Positions 1-8,166 of a stretch of DNA of 17,050 bases are shown piece by piece. Origin of the DNA: Treponema sp. (GTDB taxonomy: Bacteria > Spirochaetota > Spirochaetia > Treponematales > Breznakiellaceae); assembly GCA_031281925.1 (NCBI GenBank), contig JAITES010000218.1:1-17050 (forward strand). Direction: 5' to 3'. The notes beneath the pieces were generated by a model. That model searched no databases, was not told the DNA's origin, and worked only from the letters and a program-made list of their open reading frames with translations. Position 1 is the stretch's first letter; each line of letters begins with the position of its first letter. Made by a program: the position numbers and the translations under genes.

Positions 1-1
1 A

Positions 2-1657
2 GAGGAACGGCGCACCTATGATGTGTGGGTTGTTTTTCTTATCTGCAAAGTTCTTGTCCTCTATCACGATTGTACCGGGGATGAGCGTATCCCCGCTGCG
101 GTGTACCGGTCCCTCAAATGCCTGAGTCTCCATCTTGAGCCGATGACGCTCTTTGCCTGGGGCTCGGCCCGCTGGTTTGAATGTATCATCCCCCTGCGCT
201 GGCTTTACGAGCGCAATCCCGAACAGTGGATGCCGGATCTGGCGTTGCGTCTCAAGAGCCAGGGCATAGACTGGAAGGCCCTCTTTCGCTCCTGGCCCTA
301 CAAACAGAATCAGGGCCCTGGGCGCTGGAATTTCCTGACCCATGTGGTAAACCTTGCCATGTGCCTTAAAAGCGAAGCCCTCTACGATTCCTTTGTCGCT
401 TCATCCGGGGAGCCTGTACACAACAGTGATTCTGCCGTGGATGATTTTGCCGAAGAAGCCCTGAGGATTCTGCTTCGGGATCACGGCATGCCCATCGGGC
501 ACTTTACCGGGGACGAGTGCCTTGCGGGACGCAGCCCCATTCATGGTACAGAACTCTGCGGCATCGTTGAGGCCATGTACTCGTATGAGTGGCTTCTGGC
601 TCTCGGCGCCGGGGATGCCTGGGCCGACCGCCTGGAAACTCTTGCCTTCAACGGCCTCCCCGCAACCTGCAGCGCGGACATGTGGACTCATCAATATGAT
701 CAGATGAGCAATCAGGCGGAGTGCAGCAAACTTGAAAAAACTCATTTCCTCACCAACAATGAGGAATCCCACCTCTTCGGCCTGGAACCCAACTTTGGCT
801 GCTGTACCGCCAATTTTGGACAGGGCTGGCCAAAACTCGCTCTGACAGGAATCCTGCGGGACGGCGGAGGCCTCGCCGTCGGAGCCATCGTGCCCTGCAC
901 GCTTGATACGGTGATACAGGGCGTTCCGATCCACTGTGAGATTGTAACTAATTATCCTTTTGAAGACAGTTATACTGTGATTCTTGATGCCGAAAACCCG
1001 GTAACGTTTTCACTTTCCCTCCGTTTCCCCGCCTCCGCCCGGAACATACGCGTGAACGGTGAAGAGATGCCGGCGTCCACCCGGCGCAGCATCAGCAAAA
1101 CATGGCAGGGAAAAACCGAACTTAAAGTCGAAATGGATTTTGCCGCGGAACTCGTGCCCTTTTCCACTGAAGAGCCTCATCTTGTTCCTTCGGATCTGCA
1201 GGGCGGGGAACTGCGGATCACCGAAGAAGCGGCTCTCAGGAACACCCTCTATTTTTACCGCCGGGGGAACCTTGTGTTTGCCCTGCCGGTTAAAGCCCGT
1301 TGGGAAAAGCGGGAGTACATGCGGGACGGAGTCGAACGGAAGTTCCCCTACTGTGACTACGAACTCTACGGGGAGACTCCCTGGAATTTTGCCTTTTCCG
1401 GGGGGAAGAGCCCGGCGGAGAGGAAAGACCTGAGCCTCTGCCGGGAGCATTTTACAGGCCCTGCCTTTACCAAAGACCTGTCCCATGTGCCGCTCAGCCT
1501 CAAGGTAAAATGTATTCCCATCGACTGGCCCATGGTGAACGGCGCGGCCTCCCCGGCCCCCGCGGGCCTTAAGTCTCTGGGCGCCGAACGGGAGATTGAA
1601 CTTGTTCCCTACGGATGCACGGATCTCAGGATGACCCTGCTGCCTTTGATACGGTAG
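2..1657 (+). CDS. GH127-family glycosidase (putative beta-L-arabinofuranosidase-like), 5' end outside window
   Basis: The reading frame is open from base 2, so the true start lies upstream; the GTG at 23 is internal. The visible opening (YDVW, then LYHDCTGDERIP) resembles the helical (alpha/alpha)6 barrel of GH127/DUF1680 proteins. GH127 enzymes use a zinc-bound cysteine nucleophile with Glu-x-Cys and a Cys-Cys pair. Here Glu-Leu-Cys is encoded at 551-559 and the adjacent Cys-Cys at 800-805 (GCCTANFG), so the catalytic set looks complete, although the spacing and flanks differ from the second hydrolase downstream. The remaining roughly 280 residues fit the family's beta-sandwich region. Known GH127 activities include beta-L-arabinofuranosidase and an aceric-acid hydrolase for rhamnogalacturonan II, so the substrate is uncertain. 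Only about 25% identity to its neighbour is apparent by eye, so this is a divergent subfamily and not a recent duplicate. Confidence 0.78.
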   Translation, partial: EERRTYDVWVVFLICKVLVLYHDCTGDERIPAAVYRSLKCLSLHLEPMTLFAWGSARWFECIIPLRWLYERNPEQWMPDLALRLKSQGIDWKALFRSWPYKQNQGPGRWNFLTHVVNLAMCLKSEALYDSFVASSGEPVHNSDSAVDDFAEEALRILLRDHGMPIGHFTGDECLAGRSPIHGTELCGIVEAMYSYEWLLALGAGDAWADRLETLAFNGLPATCSADMWTHQYDQMSNQAECSKLEKTHFLTNNEESHLFGLEPNFGCCTANFGQGWPKLALTGILRDGGGLAVGAIVPCTLDTVIQGVPIHCEIVTNYPFEDSYTVILDAENPVTFSLSLRFPASARNIRVNGEEMPASTRRSISKTWQGKTELKVEMDFAAELVPFSTEEPHLVPSDLQGGELRITEEAALRNTLYFYRRGNLVFALPVKARWEKREYMRDGVERKFPYCDYELYGETPWNFAFSGGKSPAERKDLSLCREHFTGPAFTKDLSHVPLSLKVKCIPIDWPMVNGAASPAPAGLKSLGAEREIELVPYGCTDLRMTLLPLIR

Positions 1658-1666
1658 ATTGGCCTT

Positions 1667-1735
1667 AAGATAGGTGTTCAACTGGTTGAATAAAACAGTC
1701 ATTTGTTCAAGCCGGCTGTCTATCTTTTTATTTTG
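1667..1735 (+). terminator. possible weak terminator after the first GH127 gene
   Basis: Ten bases after the stop, AAGATAG (1667-1673) is complementary to CTATCTT (1720-1726), with an inner TTGAA/TTCAA pairing (1686-1690 with 1706-1710). A T-rich run, TTTTTATTTT, follows. The loop is large and the stem interrupted, so this could be chance. Confidence 0.3.
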
Positions 1736-1773
1736 GGCAATACGGGTTAATTTGCTAATTCCGGCTTTATTCT

Positions 1774-1881
1774 AAAATCACCAACTACATCAACCTGTCG
1801 AATATCCCCGTGCTCATCGTGTTCCTTACGGCCCAGAATGCCTTCGTCAAGGGTATTGTGCTTACCGGATTAAAAGATTAA
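1774..1881 (+). pseudogene. C-terminal remnant of a CUT1 sugar ABC permease (MalG-type)
   Basis: One frame between an upstream stop (1756-1758) and TAA (1879-1881) encodes a tail containing NIPVLIVFLTAQNAFVKGIV and ending TGLKD. Carbohydrate ABC permeases of the MalG/CUT1 class end in just this way: a last membrane segment (PxLIxFLxxQ), then F(V/I)xGIxxGxxKG. No start codon or ribosome binding site precedes it, and the rest of the permease (about 240 residues) is absent. It sits 58 bases before the downstream hydrolase, a usual position for a sugar transporter gene in a glycosidase operon. The inference is that a deletion removed a transporter and left its last codons. It is too short to make a working protein. 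Confidence 0.7.
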
Positions 1882-1939
1882 GATCATCAGGTAAAGCTGA
1901 TATTCATAAAAAAAACAAATTTTCTAAAGGAGGAGTTTT

Positions 1940-3910
1940 ATGGATGCTTCAATCCAATCGGAATTCATTAGACCCAGGGATATTGCCGTTAACGACAGTT
2001 TTTGGGGCGCCTTCATGGAGCGGGTGAGAGGCAATGTAATTCCGTATCAGTGGAAGGCCCTCAACGATGAGGTTCCCGGCGCCGAACCCAGTTACTGTAT
2101 ACGAAATTTCAAGCTGGCCGCGGAATTGACCCATCCTGAACTGGATTACGGAGTGCCCAGGGATATTGGTTTCGGCGGCATGGTGTTTCAGGACAGCGAT
2201 CTTGCCAAGTGGATCGAGGCTGCGGCCTATTCACTGGTCTGGCATCCCGATGCCGGGCTCGAAAAAATTCTGGACGAAACCATTGATATTATTTGTAATG
2301 CCCAGCAGGACGACGGGTATCTTGACAGCTACTATATCATCAACGGTCTTGAGAAGCGTTTTACCAACCTGAAGGATAACCATGAACTCTACTGCCTCGG
2401 GCATTTTATCGAAGGGGCTGTCGCGTATTACGAGGCAACGGGAAAACGGAAGCTCATGGATGCCCTGATCCGTTATGTGGATTGTGTGGATACGCATATC
2501 GGCGCGGAGGAGGGGAAGCTTCACGGTTACCCCGGGCATGAGATTGCGGAGATGGCCCTGATAAGGCTCTATGCCGTAACGAAGGATCAAAAACACTTGA
2601 AGCTGGCAAAATATTTTATCGATCAGCGCGGAAGGCAGCCTCTCTACTTTGAGGAAGAAACCACCCGGAACGGAAATACTTTTTACTGGAAGGATAGTTT
2701 TGTAAAGTATCAGTACTACCAGGCGGGAAAGCCCGTGCGGGATCAGCATGTTGCGGAAGGCCATGCGGTACGGGCCGTATACCTCTATTCGGGCATGGCC
2801 GATGTGGCCCGGCTTACGGAAGATGAAGAACTTCTTTCCGCGTGCAGGGAGCTTTTCGCGAATATCTCAAAAAAACAGATGTACATAACGGGGGCCATCG
2901 GTCAGTCGGCCTACGGAGAGGCGTTCTCCTACGACTACGATCTTCCCAATGACACCGTTTATGCGGAAACCTGCGCCGCTATCGGTCTGGCCTTCTTTGC
3001 CCGCAGGATGGCATCGATTGCGCCCAGGGGCGAATACGCCGATGTGATTGAAAGAACTTTCTTTAACAGCATTATAAGCGGCATGGCTCTGGACGGGAAA
3101 TCTTTCTTTTACGTGAATCCCCTGGAGGTCCTGCCCGAAGCAAGTCTCAAGGACAGAAGAATGAGGCATGTGAAGATCGAAAGGCAGAAGTGGTTCGGCT
3201 GCGCCTGCTGTCCCCCGAATCTTGCCCGTATTCTTGCGTCTATCGGCTCCTATGTGCACTCGGTAAACTCATCCTCGGTGTATACCCACCTCTATGTGGG
3301 AAGTGAGGCAAAAGTCTCTCCCGGCGGCAGGGATGTCAAAATAAAGATCGAAACAAAGTATCCCTGGGAAGGACAGGTTGATATAAGTTTTTCCCCGGGC
3401 GGGAAGGCTGTTTTTACCTACGGTTTCCGTATTCCCGGCTGGTGCAAGTCCTGTACCGTAAAGCTTAACGGAGATGATGTCAAATACACGCTCAGGGACG
3501 GCTATGCCCTCCTCAGCCGTGAATGGGCAGACGGCGACAGGATTACTGTTGTATTCGATATGCCGGTAAACCTTGTGGAAACCAACCCCCATGTACGGGA
3601 CAATTCCGGAAGGGTTGCCGTAACACGGGGGCCTTTAGTTTACTGCCTTGAGGAGAAGGACAACGGAAAAGAATTGTTTAAGCTTCATGCGGGGAAGACG
3701 CAGGACTTCAGGGTGAAATATCAAAAGGATCTCCTGGAAGGCCTGTGCACCGTCTCCTTTACCGGAAAGAAGGAAAAGGACTGGGAGGATGACGCGCTCT
3801 ACCGGTCTTCCGCGGAGGCTGTTTATGAAGATAAGGAATTCCTCTTGATTCCCTACTACGCATGGGCCAACAGGGGAGCAGGAGAGATGACGGTGTGGAT
3901 ACATAAATGA
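1940..3910 (+). CDS. GH127 beta-L-arabinofuranosidase
   Basis: This 656-residue protein matches the length of the characterised bifidobacterial enzyme HypBA1 (about 658). GH127 enzymes release terminal beta-L-arabinofuranose from plant arabino-oligosaccharides using a zinc-bound cysteine nucleophile. The signature residues are present: Glu343-Thr-Cys345 (YAETCAAIGL), and Cys423-Cys424 within FGCACCPPNLAR. Residues 1 to about 430 form the helical barrel; the rest fits beta-sandwich domains (for example FRIPGWCKS and VTRGPLVYCLE). There is no signal peptide, so it should act in the cytoplasm on imported sugars. A strong AAAGGAGGAG site (1926-1935) fixes the ATG at 1940. The stop overlaps the next gene's ATG (ATGA, 3907-3910), showing translational coupling. 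The transporter gene expected upstream survives only as a fragment. Confidence 0.93.
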   Translation: MDASIQSEFIRPRDIAVNDSFWGAFMERVRGNVIPYQWKALNDEVPGAEPSYCIRNFKLAAELTHPELDYGVPRDIGFGGMVFQDSDLAKWIEAAAYSLVWHPDAGLEKILDETIDIICNAQQDDGYLDSYYIINGLEKRFTNLKDNHELYCLGHFIEGAVAYYEATGKRKLMDALIRYVDCVDTHIGAEEGKLHGYPGHEIAEMALIRLYAVTKDQKHLKLAKYFIDQRGRQPLYFEEETTRNGNTFYWKDSFVKYQYYQAGKPVRDQHVAEGHAVRAVYLYSGMADVARLTEDEELLSACRELFANISKKQMYITGAIGQSAYGEAFSYDYDLPNDTVYAETCAAIGLAFFARRMASIAPRGEYADVIERTFFNSIISGMALDGKSFFYVNPLEVLPEASLKDRRMRHVKIERQKWFGCACCPPNLARILASIGSYVHSVNSSSVYTHLYVGSEAKVSPGGRDVKIKIETKYPWEGQVDISFSPGGKAVFTYGFRIPGWCKSCTVKLNGDDVKYTLRDGYALLSREWADGDRITVVFDMPVNLVETNPHVRDNSGRVAVTRGPLVYCLEEKDNGKELFKLHAGKTQDFRVKYQKDLLEGLCTVSFTGKKEKDWEDDALYRSSAEAVYEDKEFLLIPYYAWANRGAGEMTVWIHK

Positions 3911-4935
3911 AACTCCACAACAGAAAACCTGATATCGAAAATCTTTACAAGGTTCTGCGCCGTGAAAAACCGGCGCGGCCTACGCTTTTTGAACTTTTCA
4001 TGAATCAGGGGGTCTATGAAGCGCTTGCAGGCCGCGTGGAAGAGAAGGCGGCCGATCAAGACCTTGAGCATTTGAAGCTCAGGGTAGAAGCATTCGGGAA
4101 TGCAGGCTACGATTATACCACCACTCATGCCAGCAATTTTGCATTCAAAACTGTCGCCCACCAGAGGAAGAATACCATTTCCCTCAACGAAGGCTTTGTT
4201 ATCACGGATGAACAGAGTTTTGAATCCTTTACATGGCCGGAGCCTGAAGCCTTTGACTGTTCCCGGCTGGAAAAGATCCGGCCCTTCCTGCCTGAAGGTA
4301 TGAAACTTATGGTCATGGGGCCGGGCGGTGTACTGGAAAACGTTATCGATCTTACAGGCTACGACAATCTCTGTATCATGATCTATGAGGAGCCGGATCT
4401 TGCCCAGGCAATCTTTGACAGGGTAGGAAGCCTGCTCCTCCGTTACTACGAGATTGCCGCATCCTTCGATACGGTGGGGCTTCTCATGTCAAACGACGAC
4501 TGGGGTTTCAAGACCCAGACCTTTCTTTCGCCCGCCCACATGCGCCGCTTTGTCTTTCCCTGGCATAAAAAGATCGTGGAAATTGCACACTCACATAAAA
4601 TGCCGGCGGCGCTTCATTCCTGCGGTTACTTTAACGAAGTGATGGATGATGCCATTGATTATATCGGTTTCGACGGCAAACATTCCTACGAAGACGTGAT
4701 CCTCCCCGTGGAGGAATCGTACGAACGCTGGCATGAGCGGATTGCAATCCTCGGCGGGATAGATGTAAATTTCATGATCAATTCAAGCCCGCAGGAGATT
4801 ACCCGGCGCTGCAGGGCCATGCTGGAAAGAACAGAAGGCAGGGGATCCTATGCCCTGGGTACGGGTAACAGTATTCCCGAATACATTCCGCAGGAAAACT
4901 ACTTTACGCTTCTAAAGGCGGCCCTGGAGTACTAA
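3907..4935 (+). CDS. Uroporphyrinogen decarboxylase (URO-D) family protein
   Basis: This 342-residue protein has the URO-D/MtaA-like TIM-barrel layout: a central NDDWGFKTQTFLSP stretch (about 196-209, the family's DDxGxxxGxxxSP region), the HSCG motif (237-240), an LGGID strand and a C-terminal LGTGNSIPEYIPQEN. The superfamily includes HemE and the cobalamin or coenzyme M methyltransferases (MtaA, MtbA), in which His-x-Cys helps bind zinc. The HemE N-terminal arginine motif is not obvious, and a haem role is unlikely next to sugar genes. Many such paralogues accompany glycosidase and sugar-catabolism genes with unknown reactions. It overlaps the GH127 gene by four bases and has no clear ribosome binding site of its own, so it is probably translated by coupling. 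The exact substrate cannot be read from the sequence. Confidence 0.85.
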   Translation: MKLHNRKPDIENLYKVLRREKPARPTLFELFMNQGVYEALAGRVEEKAADQDLEHLKLRVEAFGNAGYDYTTTHASNFAFKTVAHQRKNTISLNEGFVITDEQSFESFTWPEPEAFDCSRLEKIRPFLPEGMKLMVMGPGGVLENVIDLTGYDNLCIMIYEEPDLAQAIFDRVGSLLLRYYEIAASFDTVGLLMSNDDWGFKTQTFLSPAHMRRFVFPWHKKIVEIAHSHKMPAALHSCGYFNEVMDDAIDYIGFDGKHSYEDVILPVEESYERWHERIAILGGIDVNFMINSSPQEITRRCRAMLERTEGRGSYALGTGNSIPEYIPQENYFTLLKAALEY

Positions 4936-4944
4936 GAATCTGCG

Positions 4945-4965
4945 CAGTTCCTAAAACTGTTTGTT
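4945..4965 (+). terminator. small hairpin between convergent genes, possible terminator
   Basis: CAGTT (4945-4949) pairs with AACTG (4955-4959) around a five-base loop, followed by TTTGTTG. It lies in the 42-base gap between two convergent genes. The five-pair stem is weak. Confidence 0.3.
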
Positions 4966-4977
4966 GAGGAATTCGGT

Positions 4978-5553
4978 TTAGTCCCTGAAAACTATTCCGG
5001 TCTCGCTGCTCATCTCTTCTATGATTGCCAGGGACTCAAGCTGTATGCCGTTTTCCCTTAGGCGCCTGCCGCCCGACTGGAAGCCCTTCTCGATCACAAC
5101 CCCGGCCCCCGCAATGGAAGCGCCCGCGTTTTCGCAGAGCATCACGAGGCCCTCAAGCGCGCAGCCGTTGGCAAGAAAGTCGTCAATCAGCAGAATGGAT
5201 TTTCCTCCGGGGAGGTAGTCCTTGGGAACAGTAATCGTGTAATCAATACCGTGGGTGTAGGAAGTGACTTCCGCGCTGTAGAGGTTGCCGCCGATATTCT
5301 TTGCCCTGAATTTCCGGGCAAAGACCGCAGGCACAGTAAAATACTGTGCGGTGATACAGGCAATCCCGATTCCGGAAGCTTCAATGGTAAGGATTCTGTC
5401 AACCGGAACGCGGGAAAAACGGCGGTAAAATTCCCTGCCTATTTCGTTGTAAAGGCCGATGTCAACCTGCTGGTTAAGAAAACTCCCGACATTGAGGATG
5501 TTTCCCGGCATTACCTTGCCTTCCGCAAGGATACGATCTTTCAAAAGCTGCAT
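4978..5553 (-). CDS. xpt: Xanthine phosphoribosyltransferase
   Basis: This 191-residue type I phosphoribosyltransferase makes XMP from xanthine and PRPP (purine salvage, cytoplasm), and its length is normal for Xpt. The start MQLLKDRILAEGKV, the ILTIEASGI strand (54-62), VFARK (77-81) and the PRPP loop LLIDDFLANG (121-130, with Asp124-Asp125) are typical of Xpt. VIEKGFQSG follows and is also characteristic. An AAGAGG site lies about six bases before the ATG. It is the last gene of a six-gene operon, 9 bases after the small membrane protein gene and downstream of an ABC importer. This context suggests that the importer brings in a purine that Xpt or a related step converts to a nucleotide. No purine riboswitch is evident at the gene. 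Confidence 0.95.
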   Translation of the reverse strand: MQLLKDRILAEGKVMPGNILNVGSFLNQQVDIGLYNEIGREFYRRFSRVPVDRILTIEASGIGIACITAQYFTVPAVFARKFRAKNIGGNLYSAEVTSYTHGIDYTITVPKDYLPGGKSILLIDDFLANGCALEGLVMLCENAGASIAGAGVVIEKGFQSGGRRLRENGIQLESLAIIEEMSSETGIVFRD

Positions 5554-5562
5554 GAATACCTC

Positions 5563-6003
5563 TTATATTTCCCCCAGGCCGCCCGGTTCTTCCGGCAGCA
5601 ATTCTTCTTCCTCAGGCTGCCTTGGTTCCGGCGCGGTGTGGAATACTTCGATATAGGGCTCAATTCCGTTTATCATCTTCGGGACTGAAAGAATGTACAT
5701 GTCATCCTTCAGGGGCAGCGTGAAACGTCCTTCAAAAACAGGTCTCCCGTCGCTGAATTCAATTTTAATACGGTGATTGCTCCCCCTCACACTGAACCTG
5801 TCACGGTCGCCCCTGAAAAAGCTCAGTTCTTCGCCGGAGTCCACAGTAACGGTAACGGGATCGGGGGCCTTCAGCCCTGCTTCTTCCAGGTCGTGGTTAT
5901 CAATCAGCAGGGTATGTCCCCGGAACATAACAAATATAACAATTCCCAGGAGAATCCAGAGGAGGGTAAGGCATGAACGGATCAATGCACGTTTTCTATT
6001 CAT
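5563..6003 (-). CDS. Small membrane-anchored protein of unknown function (transporter-linked)
   Basis: This 146-residue protein begins MNRKRALIRSCL and has one hydrophobic segment near residues 10-28 (TLLWILLGIVIFVMF), then a domain of about 115 residues predicted to lie outside the membrane. That domain looks beta-rich (VTVTVDSGEELSF, HRIKIEFSDG, GRFTLPLKDDMYILSVP). The tail is rich in Pro and Glu (PEPRQPEEEELLPEEPGG). The start at 6003 is chosen because a GGAGGAGG site lies just before it; an in-frame ATG at 6108 would overlap the permease gene by more than 100 bases. The start overlaps the permease stop by eight bases. The family is not recognised. Position suggests an accessory part of the importer or a membrane tether, but no motif proves this. 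Confidence 0.75.
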   Translation of the reverse strand: MNRKRALIRSCLTLLWILLGIVIFVMFRGHTLLIDNHDLEEAGLKAPDPVTVTVDSGEELSFFRGDRDRFSVRGSNHRIKIEFSDGRPVFEGRFTLPLKDDMYILSVPKMINGIEPYIEVFHTAPEPRQPEEEELLPEEPGGLGEI

Positions 6004-7105
6004 TGCCTCCTCCCCGGAGACTTGAGCGGGCAGCTTCGGCATTGCTGCGTTTGCGCCAGGCATGGAGCACCAGAGCCAGTGCGATAACCGCATAACTGAA
6101 GGCGTCACGGAAATATTCTCCGATCATGGCATTCCCGAAAAGGTTTGTTCCCGCCCTGGGAACTACAATATACATAAGGTGCAGCAATACTGTTCCGATA
6201 AACACATTGGTAATGGTCGCCTTGCTTACCGAGGCCCCGCCCACAAGAATTGCCGCGGCGGCAAAGAAACCTGTCTGTTTGTGGGCATTGTAGGTGGCAA
6301 TGTTTCCCATGTTCTGCAGAAAGATTATCTGTCCCAGACTTGCCAGAATCGTAGAGATGATAATCGCAATGATACGGGTTCTGTCAACGGGGATTCCCGC
6401 CGCATGGGCAACCGCCTGATTCTGTCCTACGGCGCGCATGTCCTGCCCCAACTTGGTTTTTCTGAACCAGATGATGAACAGACACAGAATGCCTATCACC
6501 AGATAATTGGCAAGGGGAAGATTTATGACGCCGAAGGGAAAGTTGATACGCAGGGGGATGAGCCTGTCCAGGGACTGGCGCACCGAATCAAGGGTAAGTG
6601 TATTGCGGATTCCGTAGCCGCGGCTCAGTGTTATATTCAGTGAATGGACAGGAATAATAAAGCCCATAAGATAGAGAACGATGAACTGGTAAAAGCCGTC
6701 CATAAAGAAACCGAGAATATAGCCTGTAACCATCTCCCGGCCCCTGGCCCGGTTCAGGATCTCCCCGGCAAGCCAGCCCAGAATTGCCGCTATGGGGACG
6801 GCGATGAGGCTTGCGAATATCAAACCCGGTACGCCCATGATGTTCCAGTCAACGGCAAAGATCAGGCCTATCTGCCCCGCCATGGCTCCCAGCACCATGC
6901 CGAAATTTATCCCCATGCCCGCCATGATGGGAAGTATCAGGCTGAAGACAAGGAAACAGTTTCTGCCGATCCTTGTAAGAATTTCCTGAACAATGGAAAT
7001 GGCCGAAAGACCCGACACCGGAGCTGCCGCCGCGGTGACCACGACAAAGATAATAACAACGAGGTTATCGGCGGCCGCGTTTTGTATTTTGAAGCCTTTT
7101 TTCAT
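5996..7105 (-). CDS. ABC importer permease (BPD_transp_2 family), second permease of DUF3798 operon
   Basis: This 369-residue integral membrane protein has about eight to ten hydrophobic segments. The family signature occurs twice in form: GMGINFGMVLGAMAGQIG in the first third, and AVGQNQAVAHAAGIPVDRTR followed by AAAILVGGASVSKATITNV in the last third. BPD_transp_2 permeases (relatives of RbsC and NupP/NupQ) form the channel for sugars, nucleosides or autoinducers. It overlaps the preceding permease gene by ATGA and has little ribosome binding site of its own, so it is translated by coupling. It most likely pairs with that permease as a heterodimer. It ends in a basic, Gly-rich tail (RSSLRGGGNE), whose codons double as the ribosome binding site of the next gene. 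Confidence 0.9.
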   Translation of the reverse strand: MKKGFKIQNAAADNLVVIIFVVVTAAAAPVSGLSAISIVQEILTRIGRNCFLVFSLILPIMAGMGINFGMVLGAMAGQIGLIFAVDWNIMGVPGLIFASLIAVPIAAILGWLAGEILNRARGREMVTGYILGFFMDGFYQFIVLYLMGFIIPVHSLNITLSRGYGIRNTLTLDSVRQSLDRLIPLRINFPFGVINLPLANYLVIGILCLFIIWFRKTKLGQDMRAVGQNQAVAHAAGIPVDRTRIIAIIISTILASLGQIIFLQNMGNIATYNAHKQTGFFAAAAILVGGASVSKATITNVFIGTVLLHLMYIVVPRAGTNLFGNAMIGEYFRDAFSYAVIALALVLHAWRKRSNAEAARSSLRGGGNE

Positions 7106-8166
7106 TTGGCCACCTTTGTCCGCCGGGTAAGGGCATAGATGATCATGCCGTTACTCACCAGGATTCGTATCACTTCGGACATGTCGGTTTTAAGAATGCT
7201 GTTTATCACGCTGGGAGTCATGGTAAGGATGCTCTGGAAGAGAAAGGTGCCCACTATCACGTTGAGTATAGACGCCTTGTTTACGGAAGCACCGCCCAGC
7301 AGTATCGCTGCTACCGCGGGAAAGGCCATGAAGAGGGGCGCCTGGTATACCTGTATAAAGCCGAACCTCTGCTGGTACATGAGAATCCCTATGGCCCCGT
7401 ACACGGAAGAAACAATAACGCTGATAAGCCTCATCCTGTCCGCGGAGACACCGCCTGCGCGGGCAAAATCCGGGTTGGAACCCACGGCGGTAAGGGAGGT
7501 GCCCGTCCGGCTCCGCATGAAAAGCCACATGATCCATGCCAGGAAGGCAAAGAAGAGTATCGCTCCTGTCGGGAATTCAAAATTGTCTCCGATTTTTATC
7601 GCAAGAAAACTGTTGAGAAAATGGCCCCAGTATCTTTCCAGGCTGATGGTGGTTCGCAGCCCCTGACCGGTGTAACCCCAGACCATGGTAGGATTGGAGT
7701 AGGGGAGAATGAGCCACATGATGGCCATGAAGGTAACGATTGAAAAACCTACATACATGGCGATAGTCATCTCTTCGCCCTTAACCTTGTTTAACAGGAG
7801 CCCGTAGAGCCAGCCGAAAACAAGGGCAAAGGGGAGGGAAAAGAGTATTGCGCCGAAGAAACCGGCCGCTCCTGAGAGTTCCGCCTGCATGGCAAGCGTG
7901 GAACCAAGCAGTCCTGCTACTATTCCCACAGGAAGACCGAAGTTAAGCCCCGCCCCGGCCTGCATCATGGGAACAAGGGCCAGCACCATCACTGCGTTCT
8001 GCCCGAAGCGGACACAGACATTCATCAGGGAATTGTCAACCCTCACTCCCACAAAGGGAGCGGCAATGAAGAGGATCACTACAAAGAAGAAGATGATGAA
8101 CCTCGGCCAGCCGAAATCGTTTATGAATTCCCTTATTCTCTTTCCGGCAGAATTACTGTTGATCAT
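7102..8166 (-). CDS. ABC importer permease (BPD_transp_2 family), first permease of DUF3798 operon
   Basis: This 354-residue protein has multiple membrane segments starting near residue 22 (FIIFFFVVILFIAAPFVGV). It carries the paired signatures GAGLNFGLPVGIVAGLLG and AVGSNPDFARAGGVSADRMR with AAILLGGASVNKASILNV. It is clearly related to the downstream permease of the operon, which shares the GGASV-x-KA-x-I-x-NV motif, suggesting an old duplication into a heterodimeric channel. Its ATG overlaps the ATPase stop by four bases (ATGA, 8163-8166). It is more distant from the NupP/NupQ-type permeases at the right end, so the two transporters are separate systems and not recent copies. Confidence 0.9.
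   Translation of the reverse strand: MINSNSAGKRIREFINDFGWPRFIIFFFVVILFIAAPFVGVRVDNSLMNVCVRFGQNAVMVLALVPMMQAGAGLNFGLPVGIVAGLLGSTLAMQAELSGAAGFFGAILFSLPFALVFGWLYGLLLNKVKGEEMTIAMYVGFSIVTFMAIMWLILPYSNPTMVWGYTGQGLRTTISLERYWGHFLNSFLAIKIGDNFEFPTGAILFFAFLAWIMWLFMRSRTGTSLTAVGSNPDFARAGGVSADRMRLISVIVSSVYGAIGILMYQQRFGFIQVYQAPLFMAFPAVAAILLGGASVNKASILNVIVGTFLFQSILTMTPSVINSILKTDMSEVIRILVSNGMIIYALTRRTKVAK

Noticed and set aside
401..1702. Long - strand ORFs opposite the first GH127 gene
   Set aside because: They are shadow frames without domains; the + strand frame carries conserved catalytic residues.
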